64,000 nucleotides of DNA from Pseudomonas fortuita (GTDB lineage Bacteria; Pseudomonadota; Gammaproteobacteria; Pseudomonadales; Pseudomonadaceae). The position numbers were made by a program, and so were the translations under genes. Of this stretch, positions 18,595 through 28,425 are shown in pieces (positions within the stretch are counted from its first letter, which is position 1; each line of letters starts with the position of its first letter). The stretch spans positions 2,087,501-2,151,500 of the forward strand of contig NZ_CP114035.2 in the NCBI RefSeq assembly GCF_026898135.2. The letters run 5' to 3'. The notes beneath the pieces are model-generated. The model did no database searches, had not been told where the DNA came from, and worked only from the letters and a program-made list of their open reading frames with translations.

Positions 18595-19362
18595 ATGTCT
18601 GCCATGCTAGACCATGTCGTTGCACAGATCCTGGCGGTGCAGGTGCGGCTGCTGGCTTGCCGGGAACGCCTGGCCGCTGATACTGACAGCGAGGCCTTGC
18701 ACGACCTGCGCATCAGCCTGCGGCGCTTGCGCAGCCTGCTGAGGCCCCTGCGCGGGCTGCCTGGTGTGGAGCAGTTGGAGGAGGCCGCCAGCGCGTTGGG
18801 TACCCTGACCACGCCATTGCGTGACCGCGAGGTGCTGGCAGCGGAACTGATCGGGCGCGGCCATACTGCAGCAGGGCAGCGGCGCCTGGAAGGGCGTAGC
18901 AGGACCTTTGCCAGTGTGGCTGCCAGCCCACAACTGACCCGGGTGCTGGCGATTGTGGACGCGTTTCCGTTGTTCTTGCGGGCGGCAGGCCGTGAGGGGC
19001 TGGTCAAGTCGCTGGACAAGCGCATTGACAAGCGCCTGGTCAAGCAGTGGCGTAGGCTGCACGAAGCCCTGCAAGACCCTGCTCACGACCGCCACCGCCT
19101 GCGCTTGCTGATCAAGCGTGCGCGCTATGGCGACGAAGCCTACCCGCAGCTCGACCATGCCGGGAAAAAACTGCAGCGCCTGCTGAAAAAGGCACAGGCA
19201 GACCTGGGCGGCTGGCATGACCGCCTGCAGTGGTTGCTGCAGGCACGCGACCATGCTGACCTGGCCCCTTGCAAGGCCGCGTGGGAGCAGGAACTGCACG
19301 AGGCGGAACGCACGGCGGATGTGACGCTGGATGCCCTGCTGCGCGCGCTGGCGCGTCGCTAG
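18595..19362 (+). CDS. CHAD domain-containing protein
   Basis: A 255-residue all-helical protein. It shows the CHAD pattern of conserved His and basic residues: 'ALHDLRISLRRLRSLLRPLRG' near the N-terminus and 'HRLRLLIKRARYGDEAY' around residues 155-175. CHAD domains bind polyphosphate through these basic faces. No CYTH domain is fused, unlike the two-domain forms. GAGGAG precedes the ATG. It follows the small lipoprotein gene closely. Confidence 0.88.
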   Translation: MSAMLDHVVAQILAVQVRLLACRERLAADTDSEALHDLRISLRRLRSLLRPLRGLPGVEQLEEAASALGTLTTPLRDREVLAAELIGRGHTAAGQRRLEGRSRTFASVAASPQLTRVLAIVDAFPLFLRAAGREGLVKSLDKRIDKRLVKQWRRLHEALQDPAHDRHRLRLLIKRARYGDEAYPQLDHAGKKLQRLLKKAQADLGGWHDRLQWLLQARDHADLAPCKAAWEQELHEAERTADVTLDALLRALARR

Positions 19363-19450
19363 CCCGAACATTGACCGATATGCGGGCTGATCGCCTGGAG
19401 TTTGCTGGCTACGATGGGCAGACCTTATCGCTGTGGGCAGGAGCCAGCCA

Positions 19451-20248
19451 ATGAACTTCAACCAACTGCTTGACGCCGTGCGGGCCAATCCGGATGCCGT
19501 CAGTATCCCGCCTGGCTGGGCCCAGGGTCGCGCCGCCTTTGGCGGCCTCATGGCGGCCATGGTTTATGAGGCCATGTGCCTGAAACTGTCCGACAGCCGC
19601 CCTGTGCGCTCGCTGGCCATCAGTTTCGTCGCGCCTGCTGCTGCCGATGTGCCAATCCGTTTCGAAGTGGAGGTGCTGCGCGAAGGCAAGGCGGTCAGCA
19701 CATTGCTCGGCCGCGCCGTGCAGGATGGCCAGGTGGTGACCCTGGTGCAGGGTAATTTCGGTGCAGGCCGGCCTTCGGTGGTCGAGGTGCCAGCGTTACC
19801 GGCGATGGAAATGCCAGCACTCGATGACGCAGCGCCCGAGTTGCCGTATATCAAAGGCGTTACTCCGGAGTTCATGCGGCACGTGGCCTTGCGCTGGGCA
19901 GTGGGTGGGTTGCCATTCAGTGGCAATCAGTCGCGCAAGATGGGCGGTTGGGTGCGCTTGCGCGATGTGGCTGAAGAACAGGTCAATGAGGCGCATTTGC
20001 TGGCGTTGGTCGATGCCTGGCCACCCAGCCTGATGCCCTTTCTCAAACAGCCCGCAGCAGGCAGCACCCTGACCTGGACCATCGAGTTCATTCAGCCCAC
20101 GGCGAAGCTGTCGACCCTGGACTGGTGCCGCTACTGCGTGGAGACCGAGCATGCGCGGGAGGGTTATGGGCATGCTGCGGCGGCGTTGTGGACGGCGGAA
20201 GGCGAATTGCTTGCCCTGAGCCGACAGACTGTGACCGTGTTTGCCTGA
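19451..20248 (+). CDS. Acyl-CoA thioesterase, TesB-like double hotdog family
   Basis: A 265-residue predicted thioesterase. The first hotdog contains 'GWAQGRAAFGGLMAAMVYEAM' and 'RSLAISFVAPAAADVPIRFEVEVLREGKAVSTL', the second 'LTWTIEFIQPTAKLSTLDWCRY' and 'GYGHAAAALWTAEGELLALSRQTVTVF'. It should hydrolyse acyl-CoA to free acid and CoA in the cytosol; chain-length preference cannot be read. Start ATG at 19451 follows CAGGAG. It lies 88 bp after the CHAD gene. Confidence 0.88.
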   Translation: MNFNQLLDAVRANPDAVSIPPGWAQGRAAFGGLMAAMVYEAMCLKLSDSRPVRSLAISFVAPAAADVPIRFEVEVLREGKAVSTLLGRAVQDGQVVTLVQGNFGAGRPSVVEVPALPAMEMPALDDAAPELPYIKGVTPEFMRHVALRWAVGGLPFSGNQSRKMGGWVRLRDVAEEQVNEAHLLALVDAWPPSLMPFLKQPAAGSTLTWTIEFIQPTAKLSTLDWCRYCVETEHAREGYGHAAAALWTAEGELLALSRQTVTVFA

Positions 20249-20255
20249 TCAATCT

Positions 20256-20378
20256 TGGGAGCGCTGCGCGCTCCTTTCGCGAGACAAGGCCGCTCCCACA
20301 AGGATCTCGCAATTTTCAGATTGCGCGTGATTCCTGTGGAAGCGGCCTTGCGTCGCGACTGGGCTGCAAAGCAGCCCC
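20256..20378. repeat. REP pair (BIME-like) between convergent genes
   Basis: Inverted REP units at about 20278-20303 (CGAGACAAGGCCGCTCCCAC) and 20333-20357 (GGAAGCGGCCTTGCGTCGCG) are followed by the short hairpin GGGCTGC-AAA-GCAGCCC (20361-20377). It lies between the stops of the thioesterase and Mpo1-like genes and probably ends both transcripts. Confidence 0.8.
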
Positions 20379-20384
20379 ATGGCA

Positions 20385-20753
20385 TCAATGGCGGTGTTTG
20401 TGCCGCTCCCGCCAGGCTTTCCACCACGCCCCGCTCAGCACAAAGCGCGGAAAGGTAATGAACTGCTCTGTCAGCAGGCGCTGCACGGCATCCTGGCGGT
20501 TGGCAAAGGGTTCGGGCTGCTCTACCTCCAGGCGGTGGCCATGGCGCTGTAAGCCAAGGCCGGCAATCAGGGCGATCACGCCAACGGCGATCTGGCCCAG
20601 GTCCAGGGCGAAGAGGCCCGACAAAATCAGCAGGGCGCCCAGTATGAACAGCGGCACCGCAATCAGGTGCAGCACCAGATTGGCGGGGTGACGGTGGTTA
20701 TTGTGATAGCCGCGCCATTGCCAGGCGGGCAGGTTGGGCAGGCGTTTGCTCAT
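20385..20753 (-). CDS. Mpo1/DUF962-like small membrane protein
   Basis: A 122-residue protein with two adjacent hydrophobic segments (about 25-75). The stretch 'GYHNNHRHPANLVLHLIAVPLFILGALL' matches the DUF962/Mpo1 pattern of histidines spaced around a P-x-N motif. Yeast Mpo1 is an iron-dependent dioxygenase of 2-hydroxy fatty acids, and the histidines fit a metal site, but activity here is inference. ATG at 20753 follows GAGAGGAA; a TTG two codons upstream is less likely. Confidence 0.65.
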   Translation of the reverse strand: MSKRLPNLPAWQWRGYHNNHRHPANLVLHLIAVPLFILGALLILSGLFALDLGQIAVGVIALIAGLGLQRHGHRLEVEQPEPFANRQDAVQRLLTEQFITFPRFVLSGAWWKAWRERHKHRH

Positions 20754-20828
20754 GGGCAATTCCTCTCGGTCATGCCCAAAGTCTAGTGCGGTTGCCGGGC
20801 GCAGGCCAATCGAGGCAGGCTATGGCGA

Positions 20829-22307
20829 CTATAGCTTGAGCTGGCCAATGGCCCTGTTCAGTTCGCCGGCCAGGGTCGCCAATTCGCTACTGGTATTCGC
20901 CGAGCCCACCGTCTGCTGCACGGTCTGTTCGGTGACATCGCGGATGCTCACCACCGCCCGGTTCATTTCCTCGGCCACCTGGCTTTGCTGCTCGGCCGCC
21001 ACGGCAATCTGGGTATTGCTTTCGCGCATTTGCGCCACAGCTCCGGTAATCTCGGCCAGTGCTTCGCCGGCCTCCTTGGCCTGGCGCACGCAATCGTCTG
21101 CCTTGAACGAGCTTTCCTGCATGAATTCCACGGCATCGCGGGTGCCTGATTGCAGGGCAGAGACCATGGTGGTGATTTCGTCGGTTGAGGTTTGCACGCG
21201 CTTGGCCAGGTTACGTACCTCATCGGCCACCACAGCAAAGCCGCGGCCCAGATCCCCGGCGCGCGCCGCTTCGATGGCCGCGTTGAGCGCCAACAGGTTG
21301 GTCTGCTCGGCGATGCTGTGGATCACACCGACCACGCTGTTGATTTTCTGGCTGTCGTCAGCCAGTTGGCGAATCATTTCAGCGGTTTGCTGAACACCGC
21401 TGGAAAGCCCGGAAATCGAATCCTGCACCCGGCTGACCACCTCTTGGCCGCTGCCGGCCAAGGTGTCGGCGGTTTGTGACAGGTCACGGGTGGCACCGGC
21501 ATGCTGGGCAATATGGTGCACCGTCGCCGACATTTCGTTGATGGCGGTGGCGGCCTGATCAGTCTCGCTCTGCTGGCCGAGCATGCCGTGGCGGACGTTG
21601 CTCATGCTGGCGGCCAGGCGTGCGGCGCCCGAGTCCAGCTGTGCCGCAGTGTGGGCGACGGTGCTGACCACGCGGTGGTAGGTGGCCTGCATGGCATTGA
21701 AGGCGCCGGCCATCTGGCCGACCTCGTCGCCGCAGGCCAGCGGCACACGGGCAGCAAGGTCGCCGGTCTTTTCCACGTGCAGCATCACATCCTTCAACGT
21801 ATTGAGCTGGCTGAGCAGGAAGCGGATCAGCAACTGCGAGGCGCCGAGCATGGCCAGCATCAGGATCAGGACGCACACCGCGTAGTTGCTGAAGCGGTCG
21901 AAAAATACCTGACGCAGGCTTGGCGACTGCGCCAGTACGGCCACCTGCTGGTCGCCGTTGCGCAAGACCTGCGCACCGCGCAACGGGTTTTCGCCGAGGA
22001 TCCAGGCGCTCGGCAGCTCGACCCAACCTTGGCCGCTGCGCAGGCTATCGAGCGCTTCACCGGCGAAAATCGGCGTTTGCCCGGCCGACCAGCTGATGAC
22101 GTTGGCCGTGCGTGGCAATGCTTGCCCGGCAGGCCAGGCAGCCAGCAGCTGGGCTTGCGCTGCCGCCTGCGCCTGCGCCGCTTCGGCGCGGGCGCGTTGC
22201 TCAAGGTGTACGGCGTAGAGCACCAGCAGCAGGGTCGTGACAAAGGCCACCGCATTGACGGCCCAGAATTTGTACTTCAGGGAAACATTGCTAAGCCAGG
22301 CACCCAT
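20829..22307 (-). CDS. Methyl-accepting chemotaxis protein
   Basis: A 492-residue chemoreceptor. TM1 is at about 12-30 and TM2 at about 140-163, enclosing a periplasmic domain of only about 110 residues that I cannot assign to a ligand-binding family. A HAMP domain follows ('[39 protein letters not shown]'). The signalling tip '[38 protein letters not shown]' is typical. No CheR-binding pentapeptide is seen at the C-terminus ('[10 protein letters not shown]'). No signalling partner genes are adjacent. Confidence 0.95.
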   Translation of the reverse strand: MGAWLSNVSLKYKFWAVNAVAFVTTLLLVLYAVHLEQRARAEAAQAQAAAQAQLLAAWPAGQALPRTANVISWSAGQTPIFAGEALDSLRSGQGWVELPSAWILGENPLRGAQVLRNGDQQVAVLAQSPSLRQVFFDRFSNYAVCVLILMLAMLGASQLLIRFLLSQLNTLKDVMLHVEKTGDLAARVPLACGDEVGQMAGAFNAMQATYHRVVSTVAHTAAQLDSGAARLAASMSNVRHGMLGQQSETDQAATAINEMSATVHHIAQHAGATRDLSQTADTLAGSGQEVVSRVQDSISGLSSGVQQTAEMIRQLADDSQKINSVVGVIHSIAEQTNLLALNAAIEAARAGDLGRGFAVVADEVRNLAKRVQTSTDEITTMVSALQSGTRDAVEFMQESSFKADDCVRQAKEAGEALAEITGAVAQMRESNTQIAVAAEQQSQVAEEMNRAVVSIRDVTEQTVQQTVGSANTSSELATLAGELNRAIGQLKL

Positions 22308-22416
22308 GGGCAGGTCTTCTCTGAGTTGAGCGGAAACAGTATTCGCAAGGTGCCATCATTGTGCCTGCATCTACTCAGCCGGATGTTGACCCATATCAAC
22401 AGCCCGCGCACAGGGC

Positions 22417-23316
<900 letters not shown>

Positions 23317-23335
23317 TCACTTGGCGGCTCAACCC

Positions 23336-24778
23336 ATGGATACCGCCCAACCACCACGGACACGTTTTGGCATGCTGCGATGCTGGCTTGTTTTTCTGCT
23401 GACGCTGGGCCTGACCCTGACCGGCCCGGCCCAGGCGCGCGCGCCGGGGCCGCAGCAGAACATACCACCCGCCAAGGTGCGTGACCTGCAGCAGGTTCGC
23501 ACCAGCAAAGTGCTGCGGGTGCTGGTCAACCAGAGCCGTAACAGCTCTGGCGAGGTCAAGGGCGAGCCAGTTGGCATCGAGTACTATCGCCTGCGTGCCC
23601 TGGAGCATTACCTCAATGCCCGCAACGCGGACGACCAGCAGATCCAGCTAAAGCTCATCCCACGTGCCAAGGAGCAGTTGCTGGGCGCTCTGGCCCGCGG
23701 GGAGGGTGACCTGGCTGCGCCGGGCGAGCTGCTCGACCCTGGCACGGTACGCGGCGTCAGCAGCACTGCGCCGATACTCGACCAGGTGCCGTTGACGCTG
23801 GTGGGGCGCAAAGGCGAGCGAAGCTTCAGCAAGGTCGAACAGCTGTCCGGGCGTACCGTGGCCTTGACCAGCGCGAGTGCCGCCGGCCCGCTGATCCAGC
23901 AGGTCAACCAGCAACTGGCGCTGCGCAAGCGGCCGCCGATCAAGGTGGAGTGGGTTGACTCCACGTTGGCGGTGGAGGATGTACTGGAAATGGTGCAGGC
24001 AGGCATCTACCACCTTACCGTTGTCGAACAGCCGATTGCCCGGCGCTGGGCGCGGGTTATGCCGCGCCTGCGGCTGGACAGCCGTGTGCGCCTGGGGCCA
24101 CCGCAAGCCATGCGCTGGTATGTGGGGCGCGATGCGCCGCAGCTGTTGGCCACGGTGGATCACTTTCTGCGAGGTTACCGCGCGCCAGACAATCAGGATG
24201 CCGCGTTCGAGCGCATCTACCGGCGCCAGTACCGGGTGCACAACCCATTGGCCAGCAAGGACCGCCAGCGGCTGGCCTCGGTGCGGGCAGTGCTGCAGAA
24301 GCATGGTCAGGCGCAGCAGATCGACTGGCTCAACCTGGCGGCGCTGGCTTTCAAGGAATCGACGCTCAACCCGGCCGCACGCGGCACGGGCGGTGCCCAT
24401 GGCCTGATGCAGATTACCCCTTCGGCGGCCCAGCGCGTGGGGGTAAGCAACACCGCCACGGTAGATGGCAATGTACAGGCCAGCGCACGCTACCTGGCCC
24501 TGATTCGGCGTAAGTTCTTTGCCAGCCCCAGAATCAACGAGCGTGAGCGCATGGCCTTTGTGCTGGCGGCTTACAACCTCGGCCCCGAGCGCGTTCAGGC
24601 CATGCGCGCCGAAGCCCGGCGGCGCGGCCTTAACGGCAATCAGTGGTTCTTCCAGACCGAACGCATCGCCATGGAGCAGGTAGGCATGGGGCCGGTCAAC
24701 TTCGTCAACAGTGTCAACAAGTACTTTTTGGCATTCAACCGCGAGCGGGCCGTGCTGGAGCGCGTAGCGAAGCGTTGA
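23336..24778 (+). CDS. MltF-like lytic transglycosylase (SBP_bac_3 + SLT domains)
   Basis: A 480-residue envelope enzyme that cleaves peptidoglycan glycan strands to anhydro-muropeptides. A signal segment 'MLRCWLVFLLTLGLTLTGPAQA' is followed by a solute-binding-like domain (about 50-280). The SLT domain has the catalytic Glu in 'FKESTLNPAARGTGGAHGLMQI' and the 'VLAAYNLGPERVQAM' motif. Start choice is uncertain: ATG at 23336, ATG at 23372 directly before the signal peptide, and a longer frame from 23285 are possible. It is divergent from tatD. A tandem repeat follows 25 bp after the stop. Confidence 0.88.
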   Translation: MDTAQPPRTRFGMLRCWLVFLLTLGLTLTGPAQARAPGPQQNIPPAKVRDLQQVRTSKVLRVLVNQSRNSSGEVKGEPVGIEYYRLRALEHYLNARNADDQQIQLKLIPRAKEQLLGALARGEGDLAAPGELLDPGTVRGVSSTAPILDQVPLTLVGRKGERSFSKVEQLSGRTVALTSASAAGPLIQQVNQQLALRKRPPIKVEWVDSTLAVEDVLEMVQAGIYHLTVVEQPIARRWARVMPRLRLDSRVRLGPPQAMRWYVGRDAPQLLATVDHFLRGYRAPDNQDAAFERIYRRQYRVHNPLASKDRQRLASVRAVLQKHGQAQQIDWLNLAALAFKESTLNPAARGTGGAHGLMQITPSAAQRVGVSNTATVDGNVQASARYLALIRRKFFASPRINERERMAFVLAAYNLGPERVQAMRAEARRRGLNGNQWFFQTERIAMEQVGMGPVNFVNSVNKYFLAFNRERAVLERVAKR

Positions 24779-24803
24779 TAAATGATTTTGCTGGCGTGCT
24801 TTT

Positions 24804-24894
24804 GCTTGCAGCTTGCAGCTTGCAGCTTGCAGCTTGCAGCTTGCAGCTTGCAGCTTGCAGCTTGCAGCTTGCAGCTTGCAGCTTGCAGCTTGCA
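24804..24894. repeat. Tandem heptamer repeat, 13 perfect copies of GCTTGCA
   Basis: Thirteen uninterrupted copies of the 7-bp unit GCTTGCA fill 24804-24894, followed by a decayed unit (ACTTGTA). It starts 25 bp after the transglycosylase stop. It is intergenic and likely to vary in copy number. Confidence 0.97.
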
Positions 24895-25059
24895 ACTTGT
24901 AGCTCATCGCTCTAGCATACCGCCTGCGCCGATTTAAACAGCTACTTGCGGGGCGCAGGAAAGCCCCACCTCCGGGCCATCCGAAATACCGCTAAAGCGC
25001 TGGTTCGGTGACGCCTCCCACCGCTGCCCAGCGGGATTCGCGAGGCGGAGAGAAGCTCC

Positions 25060-25368
25060 ATGAGTTGTCCACGTACCAGTGTCTGTTTGAGCCCTTTGCC
25101 TGCCAGCCAGGCCACCCGCACACCGCGCATTCTGCTCGGTGGTCAGCATCAGCCCACCCTTTTGCGTCATCTCGAAGGCCTGTCCCGGCGCAAGGGCCAG
25201 GCGCGTGCCTTTCTGATCCAGTTCGCTGAAATCGGCTGCCACCTGGCGCAATACGGCAATGACCGTTTCGACCTGGCCGTAATTCAGGCCCCGGCGCCGG
25301 GCGAGGCCGCAGAAGTCATTGGCCACCTCACTCGCATCGCGCGCCAAGGCCTTATTACCCGCCGCTGA
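25060..25368 (+). CDS. Hypothetical protein upstream of greB
   Basis: A 102-residue open frame with ATG at 25060 preceded by GGAGAGAAG. The C-terminal half reads like a folded domain ('ARAFLIQFAEIGCHLAQYGNDRFDLAVIQAPAPGEAAEVIGHLTRIARQGLI'). The first 20 residues are low in similarity to anything I know. The stop is 11 bp before the greB start, and its stop region supplies the greB Shine-Dalgarno, which supports a real operon partner. No function is suggested. Confidence 0.6.
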   Translation: MSCPRTSVCLSPLPASQATRTPRILLGGQHQPTLLRHLEGLSRRKGQARAFLIQFAEIGCHLAQYGNDRFDLAVIQAPAPGEAAEVIGHLTRIARQGLITRR

Positions 25369-25379
25369 GGAGTGCGCTG

Positions 25380-25853
25380 TTGAGTACCAACATCATCACC
25401 ACGCAAGGCCATGAGGCGCTGAAGAAAGAACTGGACCACCTGTGGCGGGTATATCGCCCGGAGATCACCCAGAAGGTTGCCTGGGCCGCGTCGCTGGGCG
25501 ACCGCAGCGAGAATGCCGACTATCAGTACAACAAGAAGCTGTTGCGCGAAATCGACCGCCGGGTGCGTTACCTGCGCAAGCGTCTTGAAGATGTAAAAGT
25601 GGTGGCCTACTCACCTCAGCAGGAAGGCAAGGTATTTTTCGGTGCCTGGGTCGAAGTCGAGAATGACGATGGCGAGACCATGAAATTTCGCATTGTCGGC
25701 TATGACGAGATCTACGGGCGCAACGATTACATCTCGATCGACTCGCCCATGGCGCGCGCCTTGCTCAAGAAGGAGGAGGGCGATGAGGTAGTGGTGCACA
25801 CGCCTACCGGTGAAGCGACCTGGTATGTCAACAGTATCAGTTACGGCCAATAA
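25380..25853 (+). CDS. greB: Transcription elongation factor GreB
   Basis: A 157-residue factor that enters the RNA polymerase secondary channel and stimulates cleavage of backtracked RNA. The N-terminal coiled coil holds 'RPEITQKVAWAASLGDRSENADYQYNKK', the DxxE-type acidic tip region characteristic of GreB, with an FKBP-like C-domain. It begins at a TTG codon, supported by GAGGAG nine bases upstream and by the family N-terminus. An unusual start codon may keep expression low. Confidence 0.93.
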   Translation: MSTNIITTQGHEALKKELDHLWRVYRPEITQKVAWAASLGDRSENADYQYNKKLLREIDRRVRYLRKRLEDVKVVAYSPQQEGKVFFGAWVEVENDDGETMKFRIVGYDEIYGRNDYISIDSPMARALLKKEEGDEVVVHTPTGEATWYVNSISYGQ

Positions 25854-25859
25854 ATTGAT

Positions 25860-25915
25860 GTTACCTGCACCGGCCCCTTCGCGGGCACGCCCGCGAAGGG
25901 GCCGGTGCAGGTAAC
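25860..25915. terminator. 56-bp perfect palindrome between greB and the ABC permease gene
   Basis: Two 27-bp arms match perfectly around a central AC (left 25860-25886, right 25889-25915). The core CCCCTTCGCGGGC-GCCCGCGAAGGGG resembles Pseudomonas REP units. It sits 7 bp after greB and 2 bp after the permease stop, so it most likely terminates both. Confidence 0.85.
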
Positions 25916-25917
25916 CC

Positions 25918-28425
25918 TCAACCCTCGCGCAACACCGTCAACGGGCTGGCATTCAACGCCCGCCGCGTGCCCAGTACTCCGGCACCGCCCACCAGCAGCG
26001 CCCCCGCCAGCGGCAACGCCAGCAGCCACGGGTGCGGGCTCCACTGCAAGTCGAAGGCATAGCGGTACAGCACCAGGGTAATCAGTTCACAGCCCACTGC
26101 GGCCAACAATCCGCTGGTTGCCCCCAGCAAGCCGAACTCGATACGCCGTGCCTTGACCAGCAATGGCCGCCCGGCCCCCAGCGCACGGAGCAAGGCACCC
26201 TGGCGAATGCGTTCATCCAGCGTTGCCTGCAAACCGGCAAACAGCACCGCCAGCCCGGCAGCCAGCACAAAGACCAGTACATACTCCACTGCCAGGGTCA
26301 CCTGGGCGAGGATGCTGCGCAGTTGGTCGAGCAAGGCATCCACCTGCAAGATGGTCACTGCCGGGAATGCCCGTGACAGCGCCACCACGTCCAGGTCGTG
26401 GCCCGGCGCCAGATAGAAGCTGGTCAGGTAGGTGGTCGGTAGCCCCTGCAGCGTGCCGGGTTGGAAGATCATGTAGAAGTTTGGCTGGAAGCTGTCCCAG
26501 TGCACGCTGCGAAGGCTGCTGACCCGCGCTTGGCGCTGCTGGCCGCCGATGTCGAAGGTCAGCAGGTCGCCCATTTTAAGCTTCAGGCTGCTGGCCAGCT
26601 CGGCCTCCACCGAAACGCCAGGGGTCTCGTCGTCGGCGGGCAAGGCTTGCCACCAGTTGCCGGCGGTCAGTGCATTGCCTTCGGGCAGCTCGGCGGCCCA
26701 GGTCAGGCTGAGGTCGCGCTGCACGGCGCGCTCACCCGCCGAATCCTTGCTGACGATTTGCTGTACCGGTTGCTGGTTGATTTGCACCAGGCGCCCGGGC
26801 GTTACCGGGTATAGCGGTGCTGAAGTGGCATTGACCTGATGCAGCCGTTCAGCGAACGGTTCACGGTCATCCGGCAGGATGTTCAGGGCGAAGTGGTTGG
26901 GGGCATCCTTTGGCAACTGAGCTTGCCAGGTGTCGAGCAGTTCTGCGCGTAGCAGGGCGACCAACCCCATGGCGAGCAGGATCAGGCCGAAGGCCAAGGC
27001 CTGGCCGGCGGCTGCCGTGGGGTGGCGCAGCAACTGGCCCAGCCCCAGGCGCCAGGCCAGTGGTGCGCCGGCCAACAGCCGGCGCAGGCTGCGCAAGCCG
27101 AGCAAAAGCAAGCCACCGAGCAGTAGCGCGGCGACCAGCCCGCCACCGAGCAGGGCGAAGGTGAGCAGCAGGTCAAGGCTCAGGCGCCACATGATCAGGC
27201 CCAAGGCAAACAGTGCGGCGCCGTACACCAACCAGCTGCTCGGTGGTATCGGCAACAGATCACGGCGCAGCACCCGCAGTGGCGGGACTTGGCCCAAGGC
27301 AGCAATCGGCGGCAGGGCGAAGCCGGCCAGTGCAACCAGCCCGGTGCCGATGCCAGCCAGGGCAGGGACGATGCCGCCGGCCGGCACCACGCTCGGCAGC
27401 AGGCCGTGCAGCAGGCGGAACAGGCCCAGCTGTGCCAGCCAGCCGAGCAGGGCGCCGGCAAAGGCGGCGACCAGGCCGAGCATGGCCAACTGCAGGCAAT
27501 ACAGGCCCAGTGCCTGGCGGCGTGAGAGCCCCAGGCAGCGCAGCAGCGCGCTGGCATCCAGGCGCCGAGCGGCATAACGGCTGGCCGACAGGGCCACGGC
27601 GACCCCGGCCAGCAGCACCGCCACCAGACTCGCCATGTTCAGGTAGCGTTCGGCCTTGCCCAAGGCGCCACCGATCTGCTGGTTGCCATCGCGTGTGTCG
27701 CGCAAGCGCTGGTTGGCGGCCAGGTCTTTTTCCACGGCCTGGCGGTATTGGGCCAGTGCCTCGGCATCGCCGCGCCACAGGTCGCGGTAGGTAACCCGGC
27801 TGCCAGGCTGGATAACACCGGTGGCTTCCAGGTCGGCCAGGTTCATCATCACCCTTGGGGTAAGGCTGTAGAAGTTGTTGGCGCGGTCCGGTTCGTAAGT
27901 AAGCACACGGCTCATGCGCAGGGTTTTCATGCCTACGTCGATGCTGTCGCCAATCGCCAGCCCCAGCGCCGCCAACAGGCGGGGCTCGACCCACGCCTCG
28001 CCAGGTGCCGGGCCGCCACCAGGTATTTCCTCTGCATAGGGCGCCGGTGCGCTGCGTACCTGCCCGCGCAATGGGTAGGCAGCGTCGGCGGCCTTGACGC
28101 TGGACAACTGGATGCCGTTGTCGCCGCCCACCACACTGGTGAACTCGATCACCTGCGCGTGGCGCAAGCCAAGTGCCGTGCCGGTAGCGATCTGTTGCTC
28201 GCGAGCGGGGGCACTGCCCTGTAGCACCAGGTCGGCGCCCAGGAATTCGCTGGCGCGCAGTTGCATGGCGCCATTCAGGCGTGCACCGAAGTAGCCGATG
28301 GCGGTGCTGGCTGCCACCGCCACCAGCAGGGCGAAGAACAGCACGCGTACTTCGCTGGCGCGAAGGTCGCGTAGCAACTGGCGCAGGGCCAGGCCGTACA
28401 GGCGGGACAACGGCATATGTTTCAT
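25918..28425 (-). CDS. ybbP: ABC transporter permease, FtsX/YbbP type
   Basis: An 835-residue inner-membrane protein with the duplicated FtsX/MacB permease plan: one N-terminal TM ('VRVLFFALLVAVAASTAIGY'), a large periplasmic domain, TM clusters at about 255-500, a second soluble domain, and three C-terminal TM helices. The start ATG at 28425 overlaps the ATPase stop (TGATG), so translation is coupled. In E. coli the same trio tesA-ybbA-ybbP occurs. The substrate is unknown; extraction of lipoproteins or lipid-like molecules is a family-based guess. Confidence 0.9.
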   Translation of the reverse strand: MKHMPLSRLYGLALRQLLRDLRASEVRVLFFALLVAVAASTAIGYFGARLNGAMQLRASEFLGADLVLQGSAPAREQQIATGTALGLRHAQVIEFTSVVGGDNGIQLSSVKAADAAYPLRGQVRSAPAPYAEEIPGGGPAPGEAWVEPRLLAALGLAIGDSIDVGMKTLRMSRVLTYEPDRANNFYSLTPRVMMNLADLEATGVIQPGSRVTYRDLWRGDAEALAQYRQAVEKDLAANQRLRDTRDGNQQIGGALGKAERYLNMASLVAVLLAGVAVALSASRYAARRLDASALLRCLGLSRRQALGLYCLQLAMLGLVAAFAGALLGWLAQLGLFRLLHGLLPSVVPAGGIVPALAGIGTGLVALAGFALPPIAALGQVPPLRVLRRDLLPIPPSSWLVYGAALFALGLIMWRLSLDLLLTFALLGGGLVAALLLGGLLLLGLRSLRRLLAGAPLAWRLGLGQLLRHPTAAAGQALAFGLILLAMGLVALLRAELLDTWQAQLPKDAPNHFALNILPDDREPFAERLHQVNATSAPLYPVTPGRLVQINQQPVQQIVSKDSAGERAVQRDLSLTWAAELPEGNALTAGNWWQALPADDETPGVSVEAELASSLKLKMGDLLTFDIGGQQRQARVSSLRSVHWDSFQPNFYMIFQPGTLQGLPTTYLTSFYLAPGHDLDVVALSRAFPAVTILQVDALLDQLRSILAQVTLAVEYVLVFVLAAGLAVLFAGLQATLDERIRQGALLRALGAGRPLLVKARRIEFGLLGATSGLLAAVGCELITLVLYRYAFDLQWSPHPWLLALPLAGALLVGGAGVLGTRRALNASPLTVLREG

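Noticed and set aside
24804-24894. CRISPR-like array
   Set aside because: The repeats are 7 bp, directly adjacent and without spacers; no cas gene is present.
23648-24907. A minus-strand protein beginning with a repeated 'KLQAASC' motif
   Set aside because: The repeated peptide is only the translated GCTTGCA array, and the rest is antisense to the transglycosylase gene.
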